Shown piece by piece: positions 1 through 9,734 of a DNA stretch of 64,000 nucleotides; the first letter of the stretch is position 1, and each line of letters begins with the position of its first letter. Under the pieces are notes generated by a model. It saw only the letters and a list, made by a program, of their open reading frames with translations. It had not been told where the DNA came from and searched no databases. The DNA is from Nostoc sp. XA010 (GTDB lineage Bacteria; Cyanobacteriota; Cyanobacteriia; Cyanobacteriales; Nostocaceae), in NCBI RefSeq assembly GCF_020829625.1, contig NZ_JAIVFX010000002.1, positions 496,001-560,000 of the forward strand, given 5' to 3'. Position numbers and translations under genes: made by a program.

Positions 1-21
1 CTATTCCTTGCGTCCTGCCTT

Positions 22-879
22 TCAAGACCATAAACTGAGTTGATTAGGGGGATGCTCAAGGTTATTCCAAGGTAGGGGTGGAACTGGTGTATGACTCTGT
101 TCCAATAGCTGTTGGAAGTGACGGGCTGTGTTAGGCGATCGCGCTTCTATTGGACAATGAACAAAGAAATAAATTCGCACTCCCATTTGCAACCATTGCT
201 GAATCTGTCTCACCCACTCTTCCATAAACGGCTGATTCACTGATAAATTTGGATGCGAAATAAATCGAATCAGAGTAAAAGGTGCTGTCACACTCAATTG
301 CAACGGTAATTTGGGTTTACGTCGTTCCGATTGCAATTGAGGGTCATCATCTCCAGTATAAATGGGGCGCGAGTCTAACAATACCCGTCCCACACCTAGC
401 TTTTCTAAAAGTGTCGTCAAATTACTTGCATGGGGTTCTCTGAACCAGTCGGGATGCCGAACTTCTAACGCTAGGGGTGCTTCTGTACGTGGCCAAGCTT
501 CCAGAAAGTTGGTCAAATCGTCAAGCAATGTAGGTGCATAACTGGGTGGTAACTGGGCAAATACCGGGCCAAGACGTTTACCTAAAGGACGCATCCCTTC
601 CAGAAATTTTAATGCAGCCGGAATATAAGGTTTTAGCAATCCTTGATGGGTAATATCTCGCGGTAATTTCAGACAAAATTCAAACCCTGCTGGTGTTTCG
701 GCAGCCCAACGGGTTACAGTTTCTTCGTTAGGCACGGCATAAAAGGTGGTGTTACCTTCTACAGTGGTGAAGCGACGACTGTAGAGATTCAGAAACTCGG
801 CAGTACGAGTGCCTTGGGGATAGAGTTCGCCCACCCAACCTTTATATGCCCAAACAGCACAACCGATAAAAAAGTTCAC
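22..879 (-). CDS. DUF72 (YecE-like) family protein
   Basis: A 285-residue protein of the DUF72/YecE family, a TIM-barrel family of unknown biochemical function found widely in bacteria. The family signature is visible from the N-terminus: FIGCAVWAYKGWVGELYP (residues 4-21), then VEGNTTFYAVP, then KLPRDITH, and later LEVRHPDWF, which lies on the barrel strands lining the presumed active site. The length is slightly above the usual 240-280 residues. No signal peptide or membrane segment is seen, so it should be cytosolic. It stands alone on the minus strand with no operon partner. Family assignment is firm; a catalytic role is unknown. Confidence 0.85.
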   Translation of the reverse strand: MNFFIGCAVWAYKGWVGELYPQGTRTAEFLNLYSRRFTTVEGNTTFYAVPNEETVTRWAAETPAGFEFCLKLPRDITHQGLLKPYIPAALKFLEGMRPLGKRLGPVFAQLPPSYAPTLLDDLTNFLEAWPRTEAPLALEVRHPDWFREPHASNLTTLLEKLGVGRVLLDSRPIYTGDDDPQLQSERRKPKLPLQLSVTAPFTLIRFISHPNLSVNQPFMEEWVRQIQQWLQMGVRIYFFVHCPIEARSPNTARHFQQLLEQSHTPVPPLPWNNLEHPPNQLSLWS

Positions 880-972
880 AGTGCCTAAACGCTTTGATGT
901 ATCATATTCAATTTTACAGGCAGGTTGTAGAGATGGATAAAGCTAGTACCGCAAGTCACTTAACTTGTAAGA

Positions 973-989
973 GCACAGCAATGCTGTGC
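973..989. repeat. Short GC-rich palindrome (GCACAGC-AAT-GCTGTGC)
   Basis: A perfect 7-bp inverted repeat with loop AAT, followed by CCCCTAC. Related palindromes occur at 30083-30107 and 52892-52919, so this looks like a dispersed REP-type element between genes. It could also act as a weak terminator, but it has no T-tract. Confidence 0.5.
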
Positions 990-1078
990 CCCTACCATCT
1001 GTTGCATCCAAACAAGAACTGCTTGATTGCTTTTTCATTTGAGTAATTCATACACTCTGTGTCATAGCACAGCCTCAG

Positions 1079-1777
1079 CTATTGAAAAATTGAACCATCA
1101 GGCATAATTGCCCCTGCTAAGTTAGTACCAACTAGTTTAACCAGAAGGCGCTCACCAGAGCGAATCCGCGCTCCCGTTAAGTCGGCTCCTCGCAAGTCGG
1201 CCCCACTGAGATCCGCTCCAATCAAATTAGCAGCGCGTAAATTTGCCTCCCTGAGATCCGCTAAAAGTAGGTTTGCTCGAAATAAATTTGCTTCAGATAA
1301 ATCCGCCCCTCTGAGGTTGACTTTGTGCATAAAAGTATCACTAAGATTAGCACCGCTCAAATTGGCATAACTCAGATTTCTGCCAGATAAGTCTTTATTG
1401 CTCAAATTTGCCCGACTGTAATCTTTGCCACTCAAGTCTGAGTTTTGCTTTGGTGGTTTCTGGGTTGTTTGAGATGGTTTTTCCTGTTGAGGTGGCGGTG
1501 AGTATGGTTTCTGGGTTGTTTGAGATCGTTTTTCCTGTTGAGGTGGCGGTGAGTGATGTGTGGTTTGATGTTTGGTTTTTAGAGAACGCAACTTTTCACG
1601 AGCTTCATTTATGGCTTTCAGCTTATCTTGTGCTTTCTGCTGTAAACGGAGATTGTCTTTAGGAATGCGATCGGGATGCCAAACAAAGACTAAATCTTTG
1701 TAAGCCTGGTTCACTTCTTCAAGTGTTGCCCCAGGCTCTAATTCCAAAACTCTATAGTAGTGCTCCAGATCGCTCAT
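1079..1777 (-). CDS. DnaJ-domain protein with C-terminal pentapeptide repeats
   Basis: A 232-residue protein with an N-terminal J domain (about residues 6-66; HPD motif at 34-36), which should stimulate the ATPase of an Hsp70 (DnaK). A Pro/Gln/Lys/Thr-rich linker (about 67-115) contains an imperfect duplication of the segment SPPPQQEK..SQTTQKP. Residues 120-225 form a pentapeptide-repeat region of A(N/D)L-type units, predicted to fold as a right-handed quadrilateral beta-helix. No membrane segment is present. J-domain/pentapeptide fusions are common in filamentous cyanobacteria. The pentapeptide part is probably a client or partner docking surface, which is inference. The linker duplication is recent at DNA level, with nearly identical copies around 1441-1555. 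Confidence 0.85.
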   Translation of the reverse strand: MSDLEHYYRVLELEPGATLEEVNQAYKDLVFVWHPDRIPKDNLRLQQKAQDKLKAINEAREKLRSLKTKHQTTHHSPPPQQEKRSQTTQKPYSPPPQQEKPSQTTQKPPKQNSDLSGKDYSRANLSNKDLSGRNLSYANLSGANLSDTFMHKVNLRGADLSEANLFRANLLLADLREANLRAANLIGADLSGADLRGADLTGARIRSGERLLVKLVGTNLAGAIMPDGSIFQ

Positions 1778-1870
1778 ACGATATTTTGGTGGACAATCAA
1801 CTTAATTATGAGTGATGGAGCCATTTATTCGCTGCATCATTTGTTATTGATCATTGGGCATTGGGCATTG

Positions 1871-1958
1871 AAAAGAGGCAGAGGGGCGGGGTGCAGGGGG
1901 CAGAGGGGAAAGAGGTAATTTTTTATTCTCTCCCCTGCTCCCTGCCCCCTGCCCCCTC
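1871..1958. repeat. G-rich/C-rich heptamer-type repeat, inverted
   Basis: A run of GGCAGAGGGG/GCAGGGGGCAG units on the left is mirrored by CTCCCTGCCCCCTGCCCCCT on the right, so the stretch can form a long imperfect hairpin. It is one of about ten such short-tandem-repeat (STRR-like) arrays in the window. Its right end touches the 3' end of the neighbouring zinc-ribbon protein gene. Confidence 0.6.
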
Positions 1959-2451
1959 ATCCCCTCATCTGCCCATTTCTCCATCGAGCGATCGCTCTTA
2001 AATATGCTGCAACTGGAATCTGATAAATTTCAATCACAATCCAAACAATAATTGATAAATGTGATAAGAAAGTTAATATCGTCCAAATATATGGCGTCCA
2101 GGTAATGGGTTCTTTAAGATTAGCAGGGAAATAGTAAGCTACTATGCCAATTAGAGTAGTGGGAAGAATTACAAAAACTGCTGCTGCTAGTCCATAACCC
2201 CAACCTAATTCCACGCCTTCCAACTGGCCTTCTGTCCAACTAAACCCATTCCAACGCCAAATTAAGGGTGGTTGTCTAGAAGGCATCTTGATTTGCTCTA
2301 GTTCTAAGTTGACTGTAAAAATCTCTTGGCAAAAGTCACAAGCCATAGCTTCCATCATTGGCATGTGAGAAATCTTACCTATCCGACATACTGGGCAAGG
2401 GTAAACTCCATAATAGTCGAAAGATTGGGCTAAGATTTTGGAACTGGGCAT
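1957..2451 (-). CDS. Zinc-ribbon membrane protein, function unknown
   Basis: From the chosen start (MPSSKILAQSF) the protein has 164 residues. CPVC near the N-terminus pairs with CDFC about 22 residues later to make a probable zinc ribbon. Two strongly hydrophobic segments follow (about residues 88-112 and 122-145), so it should be an inner-membrane protein with a cytosolic metal-binding head. The frame stays open 23 codons further upstream to 2520. I prefer the internal ATG because zinc-ribbon proteins normally begin close to the first Cys pair; the Shine-Dalgarno evidence is weak either way. I do not recognise a characterised homologue. Confidence 0.65.
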   Translation of the reverse strand: MPSSKILAQSFDYYGVYPCPVCRIGKISHMPMMEAMACDFCQEIFTVNLELEQIKMPSRQPPLIWRWNGFSWTEGQLEGVELGWGYGLAAAVFVILPTTLIGIVAYYFPANLKEPITWTPYIWTILTFLSHLSIIVWIVIEIYQIPVAAYLRAIARWRNGQMRG

Positions 2452-2957
2452 AATCAAACTGAATGATCCTAAAAAGTTGATCTGGTCAATGAGGACTTGG
2501 GTAAGAATAATGTATGGCAATCGTCAGTTGTCTGCAATAAGCTTTCGCAAGGTGAGGTGACAAGTCAGGAGAATTATATATTTTAACTTCTCAATCCTGG
2601 CTTTTTAAACTTCTCAGAGACGGAAGTCACCATTTAGAGTTCTCTCTGATGACCTTGATTTGGCTGTATTCTATTCTTTTAGAGAATCGCCAAATTCTGA
2701 ATTTTTAGATTTTTCACCATTGATTTTTGATCATCTACACTACCCATTAGTCATGACACAACAATAATTTGTAAACTTATTAACTAGAGTGATATCTAAT
2801 AACAAGTAGCTTTCTTTGTCTACCCAAACAAGCAACTAGCACTTCACTTCACTACACAATCAGAACAGGGCGTGATTTTGAATTTTGCCAAGCCTTACTA
2901 GTCTTTACTCCCACATTTGTACTGAGTCTATCGCTTTTTTTATGGTTTGTGGGGGTC
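2452..2957. other. Intergenic region upstream of the aroF leader
   Basis: About 500 bp without a convincing gene between the zinc-ribbon protein and the aroF promoter. The DNA is AT-rich. A CCCACA...TGTGGG inverted pair around a T-run near 2910-2955 is the only structure I noticed, and I cannot assign it a role. Confidence 0.4.
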
Positions 2958-2986
2958 TTGACACCGCCTAGTGTTCCTGTTAATGT
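2958..2986 (+). promoter_or_regulatory. Predicted sigma70-type promoter of aroF leader
   Basis: TTGACA at 2958-2963, a 17-bp spacer, then TAATGT at 2981-2986. The -35 box is perfect and the -10 box good, so transcription should start near 2993, about 40 nt before leader peptide 1. It is the best consensus promoter I saw in the window. Confidence 0.7.
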
Positions 2987-3033
2987 TACTTTAAATAAGT
3001 ATATTTATTAAGTTTCCAGCAAAAGCCCCACAA

Positions 3034-3090
3034 ATGCTTCACACAAATTCCTACTTTTATTTTTGGTCTAGGGTGGTTCACCGGGAGTGA
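3034..3090 (+). CDS. Aromatic leader peptide 1 (attenuator)
   Basis: An 18-codon reading frame encodes MLHTNSYFYFWSRVVHRE. It has five consecutive aromatic codons (Tyr-Phe-Tyr-Phe-Trp, 3052-3066), which is the hallmark of a leader peptide that senses charged aromatic tRNAs. The last codons (3075-3085) form the 5' arm of a hairpin that competes with the downstream terminator. No clear Shine-Dalgarno sequence is present, as is often the case in cyanobacteria. It lies between a strong promoter and terminator 1, ahead of aroF. Confidence 0.75.
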   Translation: MLHTNSYFYFWSRVVHRE

Positions 3091-3124
3091 ATTGAGTTTC
3101 CTAACGGAAACCGCCCGGTGAACC
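3075..3124 (+). promoter_or_regulatory. Antiterminator hairpin 1
   Basis: GGTTCACCGGG (3075-3085) is perfectly complementary to CCCGGTGAACC (3114-3124). A smaller GTTTCC-TAAC-GGAAAC hairpin (3096-3111) sits inside the loop. The 3' arm overlaps the first bases (AACC, 3121-3124) of terminator 1. The 5' arm lies in the final codons of leader peptide 1, so a ribosome reaching the stop codon would mask it and let the terminator form. Confidence 0.7.
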
Positions 3125-3147
3125 GCAGAGCAAACTCTGCGGTTTTT
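3121..3147 (+). terminator. Intrinsic terminator 1 (attenuator)
   Basis: AACCGCAGAG (3121-3130), loop CAAA, CTCTGCGGTT (3135-3144), continuing into a T-tract to 3147. The stem is 10 bp and fully paired. It lies between leader peptide 1 and leader peptide 2. Confidence 0.8.
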
Positions 3148-3173
3148 GTTGTTTTAAGGAGAATTTCATTGTC

Positions 3174-3236
3174 ATGACTTATTTGAATAGCTGGTTTTAT
3201 GGCTTTTACTTTTGGCCCAGACTAAATTCCGGGTAA
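3174..3236 (+). CDS. Aromatic leader peptide 2 (attenuator)
   Basis: A 20-codon frame encodes MTYLNSWFYGFYFWPRLNSG, with eight aromatic residues (Tyr, Trp, Phe) of twenty, seven of them within 3192-3215. A clear Shine-Dalgarno AAGGAG lies at 3156-3161. The last codons and stop (3227-3236) contain TTCCGGG, which can pair with the 5' arm of terminator 2. The architecture repeats that of leader peptide 1, giving two sensing modules in series before aroF. Confidence 0.8.
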   Translation: MTYLNSWFYGFYFWPRLNSG

Positions 3237-3272
3237 GTAGCGTCATGTCGATGATTCAGAACGCGCCCGGAA
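3227..3272 (+). promoter_or_regulatory. Antiterminator pairing 2
   Basis: TTCCGGG (3227-3233), at the end of leader peptide 2, is the exact reverse complement of CCCGGAA (3266-3272). The latter is part of the 5' arm of terminator 2. The two pairings are mutually exclusive, as required for ribosome-controlled attenuation. Confidence 0.7.
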
Positions 3273-3297
3273 CTTTTCAAAGGTTTCGGGCTTTTTT
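3265..3297 (+). terminator. Intrinsic terminator 2 (attenuator)
   Basis: GCCCGGAAC (3265-3273) pairs with GTTTCGGGC (3283-3291), with one G-T wobble and additional T-A pairs in the loop. Six T residues follow (3292-3297). The terminator ends about 49 nt before the aroF start codon. Confidence 0.8.
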
Positions 3298-3345
3298 GTT
3301 ATCGCAAAATAGTGCCCAATACTCAATTTTTAGGAGAACGGAACC

Positions 3346-4218
3346 ATGATTAAGGCCAAACTTGCCGCACAATCTCATCCAAACCACCAGACAATCGTTA
3401 AAATTTCAGAAAAAGTCGCTTTCGGGGGCGAAGAACTGGTAATTATCGGCGGCCCCTGCACTGTTGAAAGCTTAGAACAAATGGAGATAGTCGCCCAAAA
3501 GCTATCTACTGCATCCGTGCAGGGGTTGCGTGGCGGTGTCTACAAACCCCGCACATCTCCCTACGCTTTCCAGGGTATGGGAGAAGAAGGATTGGAAATT
3601 TTGGCAAGGGTGCGATCGCATTACAATATGCCAGTTGTCACCGAAGTTATGTCAATTTCTCAAATTGAAATAGTCGCCGCCCATGCTGATATGCTTCAAG
3701 TTGGTAGCCGCAATATGCAAAACTTCGACTTGCTCAAAGCTTTGGGACAAGCTGGTAAACCAATACTGCTCAAACGTGGGTTAGCAGCGACAATTGAAGA
3801 ATTTGTTATGGCTGCTGAATATATCCTCAGCCACGGGAATCCTGATGTGGTGTTGTGCGAAAGAGGTATCCGCAGCTTCGATGATTACACCCGTAACGTC
3901 CTGGATTTAGGAGCAGTGGCAGCACTTAAGCAAATAACTCACCTGCCTGTAATTGTAGATCCTTCCCATGCCGTCGGTAAACGGGAGTTGGTAGCACCTG
4001 TGGCTAGAGCTGCGATCGCTTGCGGTGCTGATGGATTAATTATTGAGTGTCACCCAGAACCAGAAAAATCTGTTTCTGATGCTCGTCAAGCACTTTCTTT
4101 AGAAGATATGGTGCATTTAGTTGACAGCTTAAAGCCTGTAGCAACAGCCGTTGGGCGCAGTATATCAGAAGCAATCGGGGCAGGTTTTGAACCCGCCCCG
4201 ATTTTTTGTGCTGCTTAA
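3346..4218 (+). CDS. aroF: 3-deoxy-7-phosphoheptulonate (DAHP) synthase, type I beta
   Basis: This 290-residue enzyme condenses phosphoenolpyruvate and erythrose-4-phosphate in the first committed step of the shikimate pathway in the cytosol. Family motifs are clear: GGPCTVES near residue 36, LRGGVYKPRTSPYAFQG, the metal-binding Cys and substrate Lys/Arg region GRNMQNFDLL...LLKRG, GIRSFDDYTRN, and VIVDPSHAVGKR. It is of the AroF/KDSA-like single-domain type without a fused chorismate mutase or ACT domain. That suggests feedback control might rest partly on the leader. The Shine-Dalgarno AGGAGA precedes the ATG by about 8 nt. The gene is preceded by two tandem attenuators, and its 3' end contains an intrinsic terminator inside the coding sequence. 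Confidence 0.92.
   Translation: MIKAKLAAQSHPNHQTIVKISEKVAFGGEELVIIGGPCTVESLEQMEIVAQKLSTASVQGLRGGVYKPRTSPYAFQGMGEEGLEILARVRSHYNMPVVTEVMSISQIEIVAAHADMLQVGSRNMQNFDLLKALGQAGKPILLKRGLAATIEEFVMAAEYILSHGNPDVVLCERGIRSFDDYTRNVLDLGAVAALKQITHLPVIVDPSHAVGKRELVAPVARAAIACGADGLIIECHPEPEKSVSDARQALSLEDMVHLVDSLKPVATAVGRSISEAIGAGFEPAPIFCAA
4173..4207 (+). terminator. Intrinsic terminator inside the 3' end of aroF
   Basis: AATCGGGGC (4173-4181) pairs with GCCCCGATT (4195-4203); GGTT (4183-4186) pairs with AACC (4190-4193), with one internal mismatch. A T-tract runs from 4202 to 4207. The hairpin lies entirely within the last codons of aroF, and the stop codon (4216-4218) comes after the T-tract. Confidence 0.7.
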
Positions 4219-4260
4219 ATTTCAGTTGAGAGCGTAGTTTCCCGCCGTAGGCGATCGCTT

Positions 4261-4653
4261 GTGTTGAATGTCTCAGTCAAAATATTTATTTTGGCTGAAA
4301 GACAAATAGCGATCGCTTTTACGAAAACCTCCAGCCATCTGATACTCGTAGCTATCCTCAAGGCGGAAGTTGCTACAGACTGCGCGAAACACCTAAACGT
4401 GATGGCAGAACCTTCTACAGGGATGACGGAAGTTGCTACAGACTGCGCGAAACACCGAAACGTGATGGCAGAAGTTACTACAAGGAAGACGGAAGCTGCT
4501 ACAGACTGCGCGAAACACCGAAACGTGATGGCAGAAGTTACTACAGGGAAGACGGAAGCTGCTACAGACTGCGCGAAACACCGAAACGTGATGGCGGAAG
4601 CTGCTACAGACTGTACAAAACACCTAAACGTGAAAACAGAAGTTAATTTTTAA
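4261..4653 (+). CDS. Possible repeat protein (doubtful ORF over a 63-bp tandem repeat)
   Basis: A GTG-started frame of 130 codons spans a tandem repeat whose unit is exactly 63 bp (21 residues), so the frame survives every copy. The repeated peptide is of the form EAATDCAKHRNVMA followed by EVTTGKT. There is no convincing Shine-Dalgarno and the opposite strand is also open, so the open frame may be a by-product of the repeat period. It begins just after the aroF terminator, next to two HIP1 sites. I do not recognise the sequence. Confidence 0.25.
   Translation: MLNVSVKIFILAERQIAIAFTKTSSHLILVAILKAEVATDCAKHLNVMAEPSTGMTEVATDCAKHRNVMAEVTTRKTEAATDCAKHRNVMAEVTTGKTEAATDCAKHRNVMAEAATDCTKHLNVKTEVNF
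4366..4639. repeat. 63-bp tandem repeat array
   Basis: Units start at 4366, 4429, 4492 and 4555. A partial 42-bp unit starts at 4597. Copies differ by few substitutions (for example GAAGTTGCT against GAAGCTGCT). Inside each unit are three related 21-bp blocks, so the array probably grew by duplicating a shorter element. It is distinct from the 37-bp and heptamer repeats known in Nostocales. Confidence 0.85.
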
Positions 4654-7063
<2,410 letters not shown>

Positions 7064-7084
7064 TACCAATTAAATAATGGTTTA

Positions 7085-7110
7085 GGGTGGGCAAACTTGC
7101 CCACCCTTTT
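7085..7110 (+). terminator. Intrinsic terminator of nifH
   Basis: GGGTGGGCAA (7085-7094), loop AC, TTGCCCACCC (7097-7106), then TTTT. A perfect 10-bp stem starting 22 nt after the nifH stop codon, which supports a monocistronic nifH transcript. Confidence 0.85.
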
Positions 7111-7328
7111 CCCAATTTTTGTATTTCTTTGTTTCTTATCTAAGCTATTCCACATTTAGATAGTAAAATACATTTCAAACTCTTATTACTCCGTGTCGCG
7201 CTAGTTGCTTTAAGTCGGGGAACCCACCCAACGCACTGGCTTCTCTGTGCCTCTGTGGTTCAATTTCCCATTATCTGTACCTAAGTTTTATACGTTAAAA
7301 AAATTGACTTTGACAAAGAGTTTTACCC

Positions 7329-8411
7329 TTAACCCAAGTGTATTGGCTTATATATATCCTCAGAACTGGGATTAAGATAAGGACGCTGTAAATCTATTAG
7401 GTGTCGCGCAAAGTGTTTGTCAATCGTCCTCATCCGTTCTTCCATCGCATTCTTACCTTTTTGCCAAGCTTCAAATAAAGCATCAGCGACAATTTGGCAA
7501 CGGTTCATCCCAAAACTTTCTTGTGCTGCAAACTTTTGGATTGGTTCTTCGGCTAAACCTAATCCTGGTGCTAAAAATTTTGTAAACAAGGGAATTTCCG
7601 GCTGGAAATAGGATTGATTTTCTAAATAAACAGCCTCAAGGATTGTGCGAATCGCTGGATAGTCGGGGAGTTCAAAGTAGAGCAATCCCGAATCATAGCG
7701 TCCGTATGCACTGGGATTGTGGAGAACCTGAAAGCTAAAGGGAATCGAGGCTGCATTCAATTGCAGTGTGAGACTTTCCATGAGAGCGATCGCACCAGAT
7801 GCGGTAAAGTTAAAGTAAATTCGCCCTGCTCCTAAATCAGCATCGGGGTTGCTCTGGCGTTCCTGTCCGACATTGCTAACTGCCAAGTAAGAGCCATTTT
7901 GCATTCTATTTTTGGGCATCCAGATTGCTACCATGTCACCCACTTTGGTAGATTTTTTGCTGGATTTTAGATGGCAGTCTGGCTCAACATAAAGTGTTAA
8001 ACCGCCTTTAGTCACCGCCATAGTACCATCAGGTTCTTTACGTAACACCTGCCATTGAGGGTCAAAGTAACCTATGCCGTGATTACTGGCGTGCAATTGC
8101 TCGTAAAAGTTCCAATCAATTTCTAAAATGGAATTATCTGTTAAATTCTGCTTTGGCGTATCAGTATTGACTGCTAAAGTACTTTGTAGAGAGCCATTGT
8201 AATAGATCCCATAGAGAAAGTTCCGCAGCAGTAAAGTGAGATACTTCTGTTGTAAATCTACAGAATTGTGCTGAAATCTCTCGGCTATTTTAGTCGGTAG
8301 ACCAAAGGGTTGATAATTGGGATGATAAATACAAAAGTTAGACTCAATCTGGATATTTTTAGCAATGTCGAATAGAGAAGTTAGCGGTTGATTGATAGAG
8401 TAATTTAGCAT
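7329..8411 (-). CDS. HopA1-family protein (putative phospho-Ser/Thr lyase, lanthipeptide-type)
   Basis: A 360-residue protein whose C-terminal half (about 130-340) matches the T3SS effector HopA1 family. Visible features are GAGRIYFNF, ALMESLTLQLNAASIPFSFQVLHNPS..YGRYDSGLLYF, PLFTKFLAPGLGLAEEP and ESFGMNRC. HopA1-like proteins serve as the lyase (LxmY type) that eliminates phosphate from Ser/Thr in class V lanthipeptide synthesis. The gene directly follows an APH-type kinase gene with 81 bp between them, matching the LxmK/LxmY partnership. No short Ser/Thr/Cys-rich precursor gene is visible nearby, so the biosynthetic role is inference. No signal peptide is present. Confidence 0.75.
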   Translation of the reverse strand: MLNYSINQPLTSLFDIAKNIQIESNFCIYHPNYQPFGLPTKIAERFQHNSVDLQQKYLTLLLRNFLYGIYYNGSLQSTLAVNTDTPKQNLTDNSILEIDWNFYEQLHASNHGIGYFDPQWQVLRKEPDGTMAVTKGGLTLYVEPDCHLKSSKKSTKVGDMVAIWMPKNRMQNGSYLAVSNVGQERQSNPDADLGAGRIYFNFTASGAIALMESLTLQLNAASIPFSFQVLHNPSAYGRYDSGLLYFELPDYPAIRTILEAVYLENQSYFQPEIPLFTKFLAPGLGLAEEPIQKFAAQESFGMNRCQIVADALFEAWQKGKNAMEERMRTIDKHFARHLIDLQRPYLNPSSEDIYKPIHLG

Positions 8412-8492
8412 TAATCCATTTAGAACTTAAACTTTAAAAAACAGAATTCAGGAGTCAGGAGCCAGAATTTAAAATTGTTCTACTCCCTACTA

Positions 8493-9734
8493 TTAACAAC
8501 CGCGAAGCCGAGTTTTTTCGTAATAAAGACGAAGTAGCTGTGGCTCTTTTATAGGTTGAGGAAGTTTATGTATTTTTGCTACAGGATTTATAATTTCTGA
8601 CTCTGATATCCCAAAAATAGTCAGTACACCTTGCTGCGGCATCGTCAGTAAACTTTTAGCTACTTGGAGCATACAGATGTCAGCATTATTAAAGGATTTT
8701 TGGCAGGTAATCATATCCTGAATTTGATGAATCAGTGCTAGCCCTGCAAACTGGATAACTCGCACAATAAAGTCATTGCAATATTCCAAAATCAGGGGGA
8801 AAGCATTTAGATAAGCCCTAATTAAGGCAATGATTGAAGGTTGTAAACTCTCCAACGGTGTCAATGCTAGATGTAGAGATTCTTCTAACTCAATGGTGGG
8901 ATCTACTACCAGACTCTTGAGCCAAATTCCTAAATAGCTTGCTAGTAAAGTACCTAAATCAAAAGCGGGATCTCCCCAAGAACAAGCTTCCCAATCAATT
9001 AGTCGTACTAGGCAATTATCTAGTTTCTCCCACCTAGAATGAACCAAAATGTTGTTCAATTTCAGGTCGTTGTGAGTCAAGCAGCAAGGATTCCAGTTGT
9101 ATGCCAAATCTGCGATCGCTGATTCCAAACTCTCAGACTGCTGGTATAGTAAATAGAATTTCAGCGCATCCGTGGGAACAGTTCCAAAAATCTCCGGCCC
9201 AATTGACTCTACTCCTTGCGCCGGATTGTAAAAGCCATAGCGAAACTCTCCTTGGGGAGCAGTTGCCATAAAATCCTTATATTCTCGGCGGTTATAGGTT
9301 GCGCGATGGAGTCCTGCTAAAGTAGTGCCGATCGCAGTGGCAATTTCTTGTGGACAAATCTCATTATTGTGGTACAATGTCGCAAGTTCCCGATATTCAC
9401 CTAAGTAGTTACGGACAAGGATGGAATTTTCTTCGTCAAAATGGACTACCAAGGATGCGATCGCGGAAATATTGCCAAGAACGGGAAACTGCTGGAGCAA
9501 CTGATGAAATAGCCACTCCTGAAACAATTCATGGGGCGCTGCGTCATTGTTGTTAACGTTACGTTCTTGTTTAATGAGCAGTTGACGATTATCTGCTAGA
9601 GTCACTAGTAAACCGAAATTGTTCTTACTACTTCCTGGCAACTCAGATTTATCTGATGCGTCATCTTCTGAGCTACACAGCCCCGCTTCTAGCAGATACT
9701 GGATAACGTTATGAGAAGACAGTGATAATACCAT
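8493..9734 (-). CDS. Aminoglycoside-phosphotransferase (APH)-family kinase
   Basis: A 413-residue protein of the APH/choline-kinase fold. The catalytic loop THNDLKLNN has Asp223 as presumed base, and LIDWEACSWGDPAFDL carries the metal-binding Asp247. An N-terminal nucleotide-binding lobe (LLVTLADNRQLLIKQER) can be seen near residues 42-58. The family phosphorylates hydroxyls of small molecules or peptides. Because it is co-oriented with and 81 bp upstream of a HopA1-type lyase gene, I infer it phosphorylates Ser/Thr of a peptide that the lyase then dehydrates. An antibiotic-resistance role is less likely in this context. Confidence 0.75.
   Translation of the reverse strand: MVLSLSSHNVIQYLLEAGLCSSEDDASDKSELPGSSKNNFGLLVTLADNRQLLIKQERNVNNNDAAPHELFQEWLFHQLLQQFPVLGNISAIASLVVHFDEENSILVRNYLGEYRELATLYHNNEICPQEIATAIGTTLAGLHRATYNRREYKDFMATAPQGEFRYGFYNPAQGVESIGPEIFGTVPTDALKFYLLYQQSESLESAIADLAYNWNPCCLTHNDLKLNNILVHSRWEKLDNCLVRLIDWEACSWGDPAFDLGTLLASYLGIWLKSLVVDPTIELEESLHLALTPLESLQPSIIALIRAYLNAFPLILEYCNDFIVRVIQFAGLALIHQIQDMITCQKSFNNADICMLQVAKSLLTMPQQGVLTIFGISESEIINPVAKIHKLPQPIKEPQLLRLYYEKTRLRGC

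Noticed and set aside
3061..3147. Yfr2/Cyano-1-type small RNA
   Set aside because: A hairpin plus terminator is superficially similar, but the characteristic AGGAAACA motif is missing and the attenuator reading explains all arms together with the leader peptide.
4393..4623. 76-codon frame opposite the 63-bp tandem repeat
   Set aside because: It arises automatically from a repeat period divisible by three; the peptide is Cys/His-rich only because of the repeat sequence.
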